Assembly: GCF_006265175.1 (NCBI RefSeq) | Contig: NZ_VDCQ01000073.1 | Span: 1 to 46,282, forward strand | Direction: 5' to 3' | Length of the DNA stretch: 46,282 nt | DNA from: Paenibacillus hemerocallicola | Lineage (GTDB): Bacteria; Bacillota; Bacilli; Paenibacillales; NBRC-103111 | The notes under the pieces: model-generated | Told to the model about the DNA's origin: nothing | Seen by the model: only the letters and a program-made list of their open reading frames with translations | Databases searched by the model: none | In this document: positions 26,651 to 36,400 of the stretch, in pieces | How the letters are laid out: every line of letters starts with the position of its first letter | How positions within the stretch are numbered: position 1 is the stretch's first letter | Translations under genes and position numbers: made by a program

Positions 26651-27525
26651 TTGATGGCACCTCCCCGGAAAGCATTTTTATCGACATGAAGGCGCTGCAA
26701 AGTACGCCGGGCCTGTTCATACTCGTGGCGCGCGATCCGTTCCGGTTCGACGCCGGCTACCTGCGCTTCCAAACTGACATAACCCTCATAACCCGAATGG
26801 AGAAGCGCCAGGTAGGCAGGGGCGTGATCGACATGGCCTTTGCCCATCAATTCGACTCTGTATTGCCGGCCGGCATATCCTTTCGCTTCATCCTGCGGGT
26901 CCGTATAGAACCATACGTCCTTGGCATGTACGTGGAACAATCGGTCACCGAGCCTCCTGACGGCCACTTCGCCGTAATCTTCGCCCGCGATGGCCATATT
27001 TCCCGGGTCGAGTATCGCTCCGACATCGGGCCGCCCGATCGTATCCAGCAATCTGAGCGTCGAGTCGATCGTCTCGACCAGCGATTTATGATGGATTTCC
27101 AATACAAGCTTGACGCCGCTATCCGACAAGATGGCCGCCGCCCGGTCCAGCCAATAGGACGCCTTGTCGAAATGCTCCTGAGCCGCCTCGTGCGGAGAAG
27201 GGCCTCCGGGGCCATGGCATACCATCCGAGCTCCGACAATGGCCGCCCATTCCGCATATCGCTTCAGCAGCTCCAGCTTCCCCTCGGCTTCCTGCTCCGT
27301 CGAATTGGCGTACTGGCCGTTGATGTTCGAGTAAATGACCGGTATGGCCAATCCGTAATGTTCGGCGATCCTCTTTACTTCCTTCACCCGCTCTATGGAG
27401 CTGTCAGGCTTCAAATGGGACAAAGCTCTCAGCTCCAGGGCATCGTACCCGATTTCCGCCGCCGTCTTCGCCACGTGTTCGAACGGAGCGTCGCGCAAAA
27501 CACCCGTAAATAGCGCAATGTTCAT
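26647..27525 (-). CDS. Sugar phosphate isomerase/epimerase-like TIM barrel
   Basis: 292 residues, AP-endonuclease-2-like TIM barrel (IolE/xylose-isomerase-like). Strand-end acidic and histidine residues typical of the metal site are visible: KLVLEIHHKSLVET, VGAILDPGNMAIAGED, RLFHVHAKDV and a final YVSLEAQV. This Glu-Asp-His-Glu set binds Mn, Mg or Co in the family. Start ATG follows GGGAGG at seven bases. The gene lies 30 bases after the preceding oxidoreductase gene and overlaps the next one. Family members isomerise, epimerise, dehydrate or cleave keto-sugars; the exact reaction is not readable here. Confidence 0.86.
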   Translation of the reverse strand: MNIALFTGVLRDAPFEHVAKTAAEIGYDALELRALSHLKPDSSIERVKEVKRIAEHYGLAIPVIYSNINGQYANSTEQEAEGKLELLKRYAEWAAIVGARMVCHGPGGPSPHEAAQEHFDKASYWLDRAAAILSDSGVKLVLEIHHKSLVETIDSTLRLLDTIGRPDVGAILDPGNMAIAGEDYGEVAVRRLGDRLFHVHAKDVWFYTDPQDEAKGYAGRQYRVELMGKGHVDHAPAYLALLHSGYEGYVSLEAQVAGVEPERIARHEYEQARRTLQRLHVDKNAFRGGAIK

Positions 27526-27555
27526 TTTCGTTCCTCCCTTGCCCGTTATCGGCGA

Positions 27556-28575
27556 TCAATCGAAATCGTAGACGACTTGGACCGAGCTGCCGGCCTCGAT
27601 GGACCTAAACACCGCTTCCGTCAAAGCCAAAATTTCCCGCCCTTCGCGCAAACCGATCGGATAAGGTGTGCCATAATCCAAGCAGCGGGCAAATTGCGCG
27701 AATTGCTTCTCGTGCAAGTTCCCGCTCTCGAGCTGGACCGTCTCCGTGCCGCTGCCGATAAACACGTTCCATTTGCCGCCTCCGGCCGCTTCGACAGCCC
27801 CCTCCGGGCCGATGACGCGGTCCGGGCACCGGCTGCGCAGCTTCGTCTTGGCGGGAAGTCCCCATGATACGGTCATTGCCCCAACGTCGCCGGATTCGTA
27901 TTCGACGGTGATCGATGCGGTGTCGATCGCCAGCTTTTCCAGAGAAACAAGCTCCTGACGATCCTTGGCGAAGATGCGTCCGCTCGCGTATGCGAATTTG
28001 GCCCGCGACCGGAACACCGTCCTCCACAAGAAGAAGGAATGGCAGCATACGTCCATGACCGGTCCCATGTTGCCGTAATAATCATGCATCGCGATTTTCG
28101 GCCTGACCTCCATCAGGTTTTCGGAATTGAACAGCACGGGTCTGCCGAGCTTCCCTTCCTGGACGTATTGCGTGAACAGCTCGGCATCCAATGCATAGCT
28201 GCGCTGGAAGCCGATGCCGAACTGCACTCCCGCCTCGCGTATCGCTGCCACCATCTCGTTCGCCTGCTCCGTAGAACCCGTGAGCGGCTTTTCGCAAAAT
28301 ACGTGCTTGCCTTGCCCGGCTGCGAACACCGTAACCGGCGCGTGGAATTTCAGCGGCAGGCAGATCGAGACGATATCGATATCCGGCCTCGCGATGGACT
28401 CCTTGTAGTCGGCATACACTTCCCCGACTCCGAATTTGTCCGCAACCTCCTTTGCCGACTGCAGATTGATATCGGTAACGGAGACGACGCGATGACCGGC
28501 CAGCTGCCACCCTTCCACATGCTTTTTTCCCATTGCTCCCGTGCCGATGACGGCTATGCGATACGCTTTGCTCAT
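27556..28575 (-). CDS. Gfo/Idh/MocA-family oxidoreductase
   Basis: 339 residues from the ATG preceded by AAAGGAG; a longer frame overlaps the end of the lipoprotein gene and lacks a site. The Rossmann motif is AVIGTGAMGKKHVEGW and the family lysine lies in CEKPLTGSTEQ near 95-105. A CCHSFFLWR segment falls where the family usually has its catalytic Asp-x-x-x-His, here Asp-Val-Cys-Cys-His. It is the first of two such enzymes in this operon and differs clearly from the one at 25619. Two distinct enzymes in one operon suggest successive oxidation and reduction steps. Confidence 0.88.
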   Translation of the reverse strand: MSKAYRIAVIGTGAMGKKHVEGWQLAGHRVVSVTDINLQSAKEVADKFGVGEVYADYKESIARPDIDIVSICLPLKFHAPVTVFAAGQGKHVFCEKPLTGSTEQANEMVAAIREAGVQFGIGFQRSYALDAELFTQYVQEGKLGRPVLFNSENLMEVRPKIAMHDYYGNMGPVMDVCCHSFFLWRTVFRSRAKFAYASGRIFAKDRQELVSLEKLAIDTASITVEYESGDVGAMTVSWGLPAKTKLRSRCPDRVIGPEGAVEAAGGGKWNVFIGSGTETVQLESGNLHEKQFAQFARCLDYGTPYPIGLREGREILALTEAVFRSIEAGSSVQVVYDFD

Positions 28576-28588
28576 TCTCCGAGCTCCT

Positions 28589-29893
28589 TTATTGATTATT
28601 TTGCGCCTTGATCTTGCTGTTCGCTTCCTCTTCGGCCAGCCGCAGCGCGGAATTGATGTCGATTTCGTCCTTGATGACTTTTTGCACATACGCGTTTAAG
28701 ACGGGCCGGGCTACATCCTCGTACTTCGAACGCTTCGGACTCGGGGACGGCTTGCTTTTGAAAATGCCCTTCAAGTTTTTTCCTTTTAATCCCGGGACGT
28801 CGGCGCCGAACGATTCGAGCAGCTGCGGATCCTTGAGTGCGGGAACTTTCCCGCCTCGGGTCAGCTTCAATTGATTTTCCGCCGACGTAATCGCTTGAAT
28901 AGCCGCGAAGGCATCGTCCGGGTGCTTGCTTGATGAAGAAAGCATGAGCATGAAGGCGATCGTCTCGTAACCAAGTCCGGGCGCATCCGCCAAGCTCGGA
29001 TAGGAGACTACGTCCCAGTTGATCGGATTGCCCGTCTTACCCGATTCGGCCAGCTCTCCGAGTATTTCCGCGAAGTCGGGCTGCATCGCCAAATCCTGCT
29101 CCTTCTGGAACCGGCTCCTCGCATTCGTGACCGAATCTTTATTGCCGGGCAAATCGGCAACTTGCTTGTACAGCGTCAATGCCTTCTTCACCGCTTCATT
29201 GTTGATTACGGCCGTATGATTGTCCGGATTGACATAGTTAACCTGATAAGGCGCGCCGAAATTGACGAAGGCATTCGGGTTCAACGGCTTGTATGTGACC
29301 CCGTTTTCCGTCCGGGCGACTTTTTTGCCCAATGCGATCGCATCCTCCCAAGTCATGCCGTCCGTCGGGTACGACACCCCGAACTTGTCGAAAATGTCTT
29401 TGTTGTAGTACAGCGCGGAGAAGTTCAAGAAGATCGGCATCGCGTAAAGCTCGCCCTTCTCGCCCCGCTGTCTGATGATATTCACTACGTCGGTATTCAA
29501 GGCCGACAGGTCGTACTTATTTTTTTTGATCAGCTCGTTCAAATCGGCCGGAATCCCGAGGTTTTTGAAATTTTCGATTTGCCGAGAGCCGGTATAGATC
29601 AGATCCGGCACTTCGCCGGTTGCGACCAAATCCTGCAGCGTCGTTCCTTTGGCGAGACGCACTAGCTCGAGCGTAATGTGCGGATATTTCTTCTTGACCG
29701 GCTCGGCCAACAGCGACTGAAAATCTGCGTCCGTAATATCGGTGCTGTATTGCAGTACCCGGATCGTAACGGGCGACGAAGCTTTTTCCGCCGGTGCATC
29801 CGCTTGCCCATTATTCGGACCGCTGCCGCCGCAGCCGGTCAACAGGAGCAGGCCAATCAGGGTGGAGCCGATCGCGACTTTCGGTATTCTCAT
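28589..29893 (-). CDS. Extracellular solute-binding lipoprotein, family 1 (sugar type)
   Basis: 434 residues from the ATG preceded by GGAGGG. A lipoprotein signal peptide ends LLLTG-Cys21, followed by a Gly/Asn/Ala-rich linker. The mature part has the family 1 pattern: VPDLIYTGSRQIENF, GIPADLNELIK, YAMPIFLNFSALYYNKDIFDKFGV, TWEDAIALGKKV and a C-terminal SALRLAEEEANSKI. Such proteins feed ABC sugar importers, but no permease or ATPase gene is nearby, so it must share a transporter coded elsewhere. It sits between the monooxygenase and the oxidoreductase genes (39- and 13-base gaps), so uptake of the pathway substrate is likely. Confidence 0.9.
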   Translation of the reverse strand: MRIPKVAIGSTLIGLLLLTGCGGSGPNNGQADAPAEKASSPVTIRVLQYSTDITDADFQSLLAEPVKKKYPHITLELVRLAKGTTLQDLVATGEVPDLIYTGSRQIENFKNLGIPADLNELIKKNKYDLSALNTDVVNIIRQRGEKGELYAMPIFLNFSALYYNKDIFDKFGVSYPTDGMTWEDAIALGKKVARTENGVTYKPLNPNAFVNFGAPYQVNYVNPDNHTAVINNEAVKKALTLYKQVADLPGNKDSVTNARSRFQKEQDLAMQPDFAEILGELAESGKTGNPINWDVVSYPSLADAPGLGYETIAFMLMLSSSSKHPDDAFAAIQAITSAENQLKLTRGGKVPALKDPQLLESFGADVPGLKGKNLKGIFKSKPSPSPKRSKYEDVARPVLNAYVQKVIKDEIDINSALRLAEEEANSKIKAQNNQ

Positions 29894-29932
29894 TTTGTAT
29901 CCCTCCAAGTTTTGATGAATCTTGCTGCGTAT

Positions 29933-31285
29933 TCAAGAACGGGATCGGCTTGCGGGCCGCGGCAATCCCAGATGATCGCGGAGCGTGCGTCCCTCGTATT
30001 CCTCACGGAACAAGCCCCGGTTTTGCAATTCGGGAACGACCAGCTCCACAAACTTGTCCAGACCGTCCGGCAAATACGGCGGCATGATGTTAAAGCCGTC
30101 GCACGCCCCCTTCACAAACCACTCCTGCAAAAAGTCGGCAATCTGAACAGGCGACCCGACAATTTTCCGGTGCAGACGGCTTCCCCCGTAAAACCGGCCG
30201 AGCTGCCGCAGCGTGAGCGAATCGGACTGCGTGAGCTTGGCTACCAGCTTAAGCCGGCTCTGCATGCCCGTCGCCTCGAGAAGCTCGGGAACCGGACCGT
30301 CCAGCGGGTGAACGGACAAGTCGTAATTGATTTGATCGGACAATATCGCCAGGCCGGCCAACGGATCCGCAAACTCCGCCAGCAGCGCCTCCGTCTCCCG
30401 GGCCTCCGCCTCAGTCCCGGCCACGATCGGCATAAGCCCCGGCATGACCTTGTTCGAATCGGGCGAACGGCCGTAAGCGGCTGCACGGGTTTTCATATCC
30501 GCGTAGAAGGAGCGGGCTCCATCCAGCGACGGCTGCGCCGTAAAGATGACTTCGGCGACGCGTGCGGCAAAATCCCGTCCGGTGTCCGACGAGCCCGCCT
30601 GCACGAGAACCGGACGGCCTTGCGGCGAGCGCGGTACGTCCAGCGGTCCGCGTACTCCGAAATGACGGCCTCGATGATGCAGGTAATGAACTTTGTCGCC
30701 ATCCGCATACACTCCCGCTTCTTTGTCGAATACGAGGGCGTCCTCCTCCCAGCTGTCCCATAGACCGTTCGCGACGTCCAGAAATTCTCTCGCCCGCTCG
30801 TAACGGCTATCGTGATCCGGTATCCGCTCTTCGCCAAAATTGCGCGCTTCGTTATCGCTTGTGGACGTTACCACGTTCCATGCCGCGCGTCCGCCGCTGA
30901 GCAAGTCCAACGATGCAAATTGACGCGCCACATGGAACGGTTCGCTGAAGCTCGTCGACACGGTGGCGGTCAAGCCGACCCGTTCGGTCACACCCGCCAA
31001 AGCGGTGATCAGCGTAAATGGATCGAGACGCGCCGAATGCAACGATCGAACGGTCGCGCGGAAGCTGTCGCCGTACCGGTCGGGAATGCCGTACCGGTCG
31101 GAGAAAAATACCATATCGAACTTTCCTCGTTCAGCCGCGAGGGCCAATCGTTTGTAGTAATCCAACCGGAAAAACATGTCCGTCGGCGTCGCCGGATGAC
31201 GCCAAGCGCTGGCGTAGTGCCCCGCGGCGTCGAGGAATACGCCCAGATGAAGCTGTCGTCCGCGATCCGAATTCATTTGATTCAT
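29933..31285 (-). CDS. LLM-class flavin-dependent monooxygenase (NtaA/SnaA/DszA family)
   Basis: 450 residues, a luciferase-like TIM barrel of the NtaA/SnaA/SoxA/DszA group. Characteristic stretches: RLALAAERGKFDMVFFSDRYG, LDPFTLITALAGVTERVGL, ASLDLLSGGRAAWNVVTS, RYERAREFLDVANGLWDSWEEDALV, HHRGRHFGVRGPLDVPRSPQGRPVLVQAG and a C-terminal GACDGFNIMPPYLPDGLDKFVELVVPELQNRG. Members use FMNH2 supplied by a separate reductase and O2; known substrates include aminopolycarboxylates, dibenzothiophene sulfone and pristinamycin precursors. No flavin reductase gene is adjacent. The ATG follows GGGAGG. Its place in a sugar-type operon is unusual. Confidence 0.92.
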   Translation of the reverse strand: MNQMNSDRGRQLHLGVFLDAAGHYASAWRHPATPTDMFFRLDYYKRLALAAERGKFDMVFFSDRYGIPDRYGDSFRATVRSLHSARLDPFTLITALAGVTERVGLTATVSTSFSEPFHVARQFASLDLLSGGRAAWNVVTSTSDNEARNFGEERIPDHDSRYERAREFLDVANGLWDSWEEDALVFDKEAGVYADGDKVHYLHHRGRHFGVRGPLDVPRSPQGRPVLVQAGSSDTGRDFAARVAEVIFTAQPSLDGARSFYADMKTRAAAYGRSPDSNKVMPGLMPIVAGTEAEARETEALLAEFADPLAGLAILSDQINYDLSVHPLDGPVPELLEATGMQSRLKLVAKLTQSDSLTLRQLGRFYGGSRLHRKIVGSPVQIADFLQEWFVKGACDGFNIMPPYLPDGLDKFVELVVPELQNRGLFREEYEGRTLRDHLGLPRPASRSRS

Positions 31286-31304
31286 CGTTTACCTCCCGTT
31301 ATGC

Positions 31305-31342
31305 AAAAAAGACATAGGCTCGCCGTATGGCGGTTCTATGTC
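31305..31342 (-). terminator. Terminator-like hairpin just before the monooxygenase start, possible attenuator
   Basis: On the minus-strand RNA, GACAUAG pairs with CUAUGUC around an inner CGCC/GGCG stem, followed by six U (plus A-run 31305-31310). The hairpin ends only about 20 bases before the monooxygenase ATG, leaving no room for a promoter after it. A competing hairpin at 31338-31361 shares the GACAU bases. So it may regulate readthrough rather than simply end the isomerase transcript. Confidence 0.75.
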
Positions 31343-31405
31343 CCATTGGAATGGTTGACATCCGTTATCCTTTTGTCTTTTGAAACGATTTCTTACCTGC
31401 GCAAG

Positions 31406-32215
31406 TCACTCGCCCCATATTTCTTTCAGCGCCGAACGGGTTTGTATCAGAAAAGCCAGCGGTGAAGCCGGAGGAAGAGGAAGCTCCGCCCCGATCCAAT
31501 CGTCGTAACCGATATCCGCCAACCCGCGGGCCGCCTCCGCCCAATTTACCTCGCCCGAGCGAAGCGGCACGATTTGACCTTGGCGCGTCGCATCCTTTAC
31601 GTGTATGCGGCAAATACGCTCTATGCCCAGCTCGCGGATCCATTGCGCGGGATGTCCGAGCCGGGAATATACCGTATTGCCGATATCGTAATACAAACGG
31701 AGTTCCGGGCGGTTCACCCGATCGAGAAATTGGCGCCATTCGGACGGGCTGAGCAAAAACTGGTTGTCCACGTTTTCCAGCCCTATCGTAATGCCGTGTC
31801 GGAAAGCAACGTCGGCCGAACGTACCGCCGTATCGAGAGCATTCGCATACAGATCGGCATACAGCTGATCCGGCTCCCATCTTCCCGGAACGAGCAGCAG
31901 CACTTGCCCCCCCAACAGTCGGACCGTCTCCGCGGCCTTATCCGCGAGAGCAACCGCCTCTTGCCGCTTATCCGGATCCGTCGCACCGAACCTCGGCCAA
32001 AACAGCGGTCCTCCCCTCATGCTCGGAATAACCAGTCCTTCGGCTTCGGCCAGCAGTCTGAACTCGGCCGCATCCTCGCGAAATGAACGGACGGAAGGAA
32101 ATCCGTCCGGCAAAAACGTCGGCTCGACCCCGTCGAAGCCCGCTTGCCGAATGATGGGAAGCAGAGCAAGCGCCTCCTCCCGGGAGGCAAACTCGGTCGA
32201 GAACAAAAATTTCAT
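31406..32215 (-). CDS. Sugar phosphate isomerase/epimerase-like TIM barrel
   Basis: 269 residues. Metal-site segments of the family are visible: GITIGLENVDNQFLL (Glu), LRLYYDIGNTVYS (Asp), ICRIHVKDATRQG (His) and a final DDWIGAELPLPP (Glu). It belongs to the same broad family as the protein at 26647 but is only distantly similar. ATG preceded by GGGGTGG. It is the first gene of the minus-strand set and faces away from the AraC regulator gene. Possible chemistry: isomerisation, epimerisation or C-glycoside/keto-sugar cleavage; I cannot choose. Confidence 0.85.
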   Translation of the reverse strand: MKFLFSTEFASREEALALLPIIRQAGFDGVEPTFLPDGFPSVRSFREDAAEFRLLAEAEGLVIPSMRGGPLFWPRFGATDPDKRQEAVALADKAAETVRLLGGQVLLLVPGRWEPDQLYADLYANALDTAVRSADVAFRHGITIGLENVDNQFLLSPSEWRQFLDRVNRPELRLYYDIGNTVYSRLGHPAQWIRELGIERICRIHVKDATRQGQIVPLRSGEVNWAEAARGLADIGYDDWIGAELPLPPASPLAFLIQTRSALKEIWGE

Positions 32216-32355
32216 GTTATCGCCACCCCATATCCCATAATTACACTGTGTTTTATCGGATATATAAACTATAGCAGGGTTGTCCCGCCTCCGTCCATAT
32301 CATTATGTGTTCGACTTTATTTGTCATTTTGTGATAGGCAATCGCGAATTTCTTG

Positions 32356-32385
32356 TTGTACTCGCCGCACCGTGTCCCTTATACT
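32356..32385 (+). promoter_or_regulatory. Promoter of the AraC regulator gene
   Basis: TTGTAC (32356-32361), 18-base spacer, TATACT (32380-32385). The AAGGAG site at 32394-32399 follows at once, so the leader is short. The divergent isomerase promoter must lie within the same 190-base gap, where I see no confident -35/-10 pair. Confidence 0.55.
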
Positions 32386-32407
32386 GCTTGCATAAGGAGT
32401 GGACGCC

Positions 32408-33295
32408 GTGCAGGACGACCCTATGGAATATGTGGAACGATATTTTTTTACCCCGTCCGTCATCGAGAAGTCGAATGCCGTTTGGCCGATTCGTCTCGGA
32501 CAAAACGTTGCAAAGCCGCATTATCACGTCGGACCGAGAACGACTCCCTATTACAGCCTCCACTTCGTTTTGGAAGGCGCAGGCACCTTTATTCAAGACA
32601 GCAAAAGCTACGGCTTGAGCCAAAACGATATGTTCTGCCTATTCCCGAACCGGTCTCACGAATATTTCACGTCGGTTAGTCAGCCTCTGAAAATGGCCTG
32701 GATCGCCTTTGACGGCAAAAAGGCGCTGCCGATTTTGGAACGGCTGAATATTCGTCCCGCAGCCCCGTATGCTCCGAATGCCGTGCGTCCCGGGGTGCGG
32801 GAGCTATTGACCCGATTCTTCGGCTTAGTTCAAGCTAATGGTCATAACGCCTCGGACTTCGCCAAGCTGGGAATCTTGTTCCAGCTCTTCGAGTCGCTGG
32901 CGGACCCGGCGGCGAAAACCGAGAGCTCGGCCGGTGGACCTTCCGTCAGCTGGCTTGCGAAAGGCGTCGATTATTTGGAGATGCACTATGCGGAAGGGAT
33001 TACGATCGAGAAGGTCGCTTCCTTCGTCGGAGTGGATCGCGCCCATTTCAGTCGGACGTTCCAATCGGCTTACGGGACGTCGCCGAGCAAATATTTGCAA
33101 AGCCTCAAGATGAGCGCGGCGCGGAAAATGCTCGGACAAACCTCCTGCACGCTTACCGAAATCGCGCTGTCCGTCGGGTACCCGGATTTGTTCTCGTTTT
33201 CCAGGGCGTTCAAAAAGCTCAACGGGATCTCCCCGGGCGAATTCCGCAAATCGTTGGCTTGCGGCAGTCCCCAAGTCGACGATAACGGCCATTAG
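32408..33295 (+). CDS. AraC-family transcriptional regulator
   Basis: 295 residues from the GTG at 32408, placed eight bases after TAAGGAG; an in-frame GTG at 32399 overlaps that site. The N-terminal cupin (about 20-110) has PHYHVGPRTTPYYSLHFVLEGAGTF; the C-terminal AraC domain (about 185-290) has two helix-turn-helix units, including GITIEKVASFVGVDRAHFSRTFQSAYGTSPSKYLQ and SLTEIALSVGYPDLFSFSRAFKKLNGISPGEFRK-like segments. Unlike the two btr-like proteins it has no binding-protein domain. Divergent orientation makes it the likely activator of the isomerase-monooxygenase-lipoprotein-oxidoreductase operon. Confidence 0.9.
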   Translation: MQDDPMEYVERYFFTPSVIEKSNAVWPIRLGQNVAKPHYHVGPRTTPYYSLHFVLEGAGTFIQDSKSYGLSQNDMFCLFPNRSHEYFTSVSQPLKMAWIAFDGKKALPILERLNIRPAAPYAPNAVRPGVRELLTRFFGLVQANGHNASDFAKLGILFQLFESLADPAAKTESSAGGPSVSWLAKGVDYLEMHYAEGITIEKVASFVGVDRAHFSRTFQSAYGTSPSKYLQSLKMSAARKMLGQTSCTLTEIALSVGYPDLFSFSRAFKKLNGISPGEFRKSLACGSPQVDDNGH

Positions 33296-33331
33296 TCCTC
33301 TTGGAATGCAAATCTCGGATATGCACGAAAG

Positions 33332-33368
33332 AAAATCCCCCACTCCTCGAACATAAGGAATGGGGGAT
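33332..33368 (-). terminator. Intrinsic terminator of the GH44 gene
   Basis: On the minus strand CCCCCA / TGGGGG with an inner TCCT / AGGA stem is followed by ATTTTCTTT. It lies about 40 bases after the GH44 stop codon. Confidence 0.85.
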
Positions 33369-33405
33369 TGATGCCGTTATAGAGTTGCATCCGGATCGTT
33401 TCCGA

Positions 33406-36400
33406 TCACGGATTCCATACTACGAGCGTTGCCGAGCGGGCCGGCAGCTGTACGGCAATCGCGCCGCCCTGGCCTGCCGTTGCGGTGCCCGCCGGAGCCA
33501 CATGCGTCTTCGAGTCGAAGCGGTAAAGCTGCGCCGAGCCGCTCATGGCTTCGTCGGACTTCACCTCGGCTTTGCGGACTACCGTGTCTTTATTGAACAA
33601 GAGCACATACAGTCGACCATCCGCGCCTTCGATCGTGTAAGCGCCGACGGCGTTTTCATTGCTCGAATTCGTGCTGACGCTCGTGCCGCTCACCTTCGAG
33701 CCGCGACCGTCATAATCCAAGTACAGCTTGAACGCGTCCTCGATATAGGTACCGGCCTTCATGGCGCCGAAGCGGGTAGCGAGATCGACGCCTTCGCGTC
33801 CGAATATCGCCAGCGCCTCCGCTTGCGCCAAGCCTGCGGTGATGCCGTCGCCGTTGCCGAAGTTGTATTCGGTTATGGCAAGCTTCATGCCCGGCATATG
33901 CTGCTCGATCATCTCTTTCATTCGCGGAATAAGCCGGATCGGCTCCTGAATCCACGATTGGTCGACGAAGTTCGGGTCGTACAACGACTTCAGCGACTGG
34001 AAGCGGCGCTTGGCGGCTGCCGGACCTTCCTCGCCGGACGTCACGACATTTTCCTGCGGATAGAAATGAATGTCCAGATAATCGACCAGCTGTACGCCCT
34101 TCGATTTCTTGTACTCGCTGATCTTCTGGAGGTACCATTCCAGGAACGGCTTGCCGCCGTGCGCCTGCCGGTCGGGACCGTCCGCGCAGTTATCGGCGGA
34201 AGAGTAGAAATACGCGCACCAGCCCCACGATGTCGGACCGTAGATGTTCGAGTTGGGGTCCTTCGCCTTGATCGCGCTGCCGTATTGCTCCGTAAAGCCC
34301 CAAATCTCGTCATACGTCGGCGCATTCGGATGAACGTCGCGATGCGTGACGTGCCATATTTCCGGCTCGTTGTCGAGCGCATAGTCGTTAACCCTATCGG
34401 ACGTACGCCCTTTGAGATGGTCCATCCAGCGGGTGACGAAGTCTGGTCCGATCCGCTTGGACGTATCCAACGGATCGTTGTTCTCGATCAGCGTGCCGTC
34501 CGGCCGCACGCCATTGCCGGCGTCGCGGCGTTCGTCCGCCCTGCTTTGCTGCGGGCCGTACTTTTGTTGGGAAAATCCATAGTCGATCGCCCTTGCCTTC
34601 GGCGTCCAACCGATCGTCGGCACGGTAAGCAGCACCTTCCCGTTTTGAGCCAGCACTCCATCCACGAAACGGTCGGACGTGGAACCGTGCGGAAGCTGCT
34701 CTGGACGGTCGTTCTCGTACGGATAATTGATAAAATACCAGTCCGATGCGCGGTTGGCCACGTCCAGCTCCCAGTTGTAGCGCGTCGTATTATTGCCGCC
34801 CCACCGTTGAACCGGGAAAGCCAGAGAAGAATCGTTCGGATGCATATCGTTGAAGTTGATGCCGTAAATGTCCGGATTGACCACGCGCCGTTCCGCCGAC
34901 GTGTCGATACCGACCTGCACGGTCGGAAGCTCCGGCTGCGGCAGCCGTCCCGCCTGCAAATTGCGCAGCAGGAAGACGTCGTCGATATATACGGCAGCCT
35001 GGTTGTCTTCGGTGGCCGCTTGGAAAATGATGCCGTCGAAGCGACCTTCCGACAAGCCCATGTCGGCGAAATTGACCACTATGCGGGTCCATTGCCCCGC
35101 CGGAAGCTTGCCTTCCGGCGCATAATCGGCCAAATTGACCGCACCAAGCGGCGTATAGTTATCGTAGGCGTGTACCATCAGCTTCTGTCCGCCCGTCGTC
35201 CCGCCATGGATCCAAAACTCGATGCCGTAATAGTCGGCGATTTCGCGCTTGGTCTGGCTGCCGAACCATACGCCGTCCCAGCCGTCCGGCTCGAACTTCA
35301 CGGATCGTGTTCCTTTGTGGACCTGCTCCGTATTGGCCAAATCTTTCTCGTGCCAGCTGCGGTTGAAATAGCCGGCGGTCAAGCCGTCCTCGTATACGGG
35401 CTCCTGACCGATTTGCGCGACTTGCACGTAAGCGGATGCCGTATGATTTTTGTAGGACGCGGTAATTTTGGCAATACCCGCCGCCTTAGCCGTCGCCAGC
35501 CCTCCGTCGATCCGCACGATATCCGGACGATCGGACTGCCACTCCGCTTTATTCGATACAATATCCGTAACTCCATTATCCAGAAACGCTTCGGCATCCA
35601 GCCTGAACGTCTCTCCCGGCAGCAGCACGAGCTGGTGGGTGTTCATCCGGACTTCCACGATGGCCGGTGGAGCCACATATTTTTTCACGAGCGCGATATC
35701 GTCGAGATATATGGGCGCTTGATCTCCGGCGTTCGCACCCGCGAGCAAAATGCCGTCGAACAAGCCGTTCGGAAGCCCCAGATCGGCGAGCATCAGCTCG
35801 ATCTTCGACCAGCCGCCCGACGGGATGCCTCCAGGAATCAGATCGCCCAGCAACCTTTCGGACACCGGCTGACCGCCCGCCATAAAGACGAGCTTGACCT
35901 TCTGTCCGCCTGCCGGGCCGCCGTTTATCCAAATTTGCAGCTTCTCGTAGTCTTTCGTCGTAATGCCCCAACTGCTGTACAGATACAGCCCGTTGTCGTT
36001 GTCCGGCTCGAAACGGATCGAGCGGCTGCCCGAGCGGATCGTATACGACTCCTGCAGGCTGCGCTGGGCCCAGCTGTAATCGGTGAACTGCCCGTTCAAG
36101 GCGTCGTCGAATACATAGATGCCGTCAACCGGCTCGATCGGAATGCCTTGGGATGGAACGGCCGGTACGACTTCTACCGGCAAAACCGCCTCCGAGCCGC
36201 CGTATACGGCACGGATCGTCGTCAATCCCGCCTTCGCACCGGTCACGAGCCCAGCCAATACGCGGGCTACCGTTTCATCGGCGGACGACCAGACCGATTC
36301 TGCCGTCACATCGCGGCTTGATCCGTCGGACAACGCGGCCGTCAACCGTTCCTGCCGTTGCTCGCCCTCTTTGACCGTCGCCGCCTGCTCGCCGAAGCTC

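Noticed and set aside
33301-36321. 1006-codon open frame on the plus strand opposite the GH44 gene
   Set aside because: It is antisense to a clear multi-domain enzyme, Arg-rich with no recognisable domain or ribosome binding site, and arises from codon bias of the real gene.
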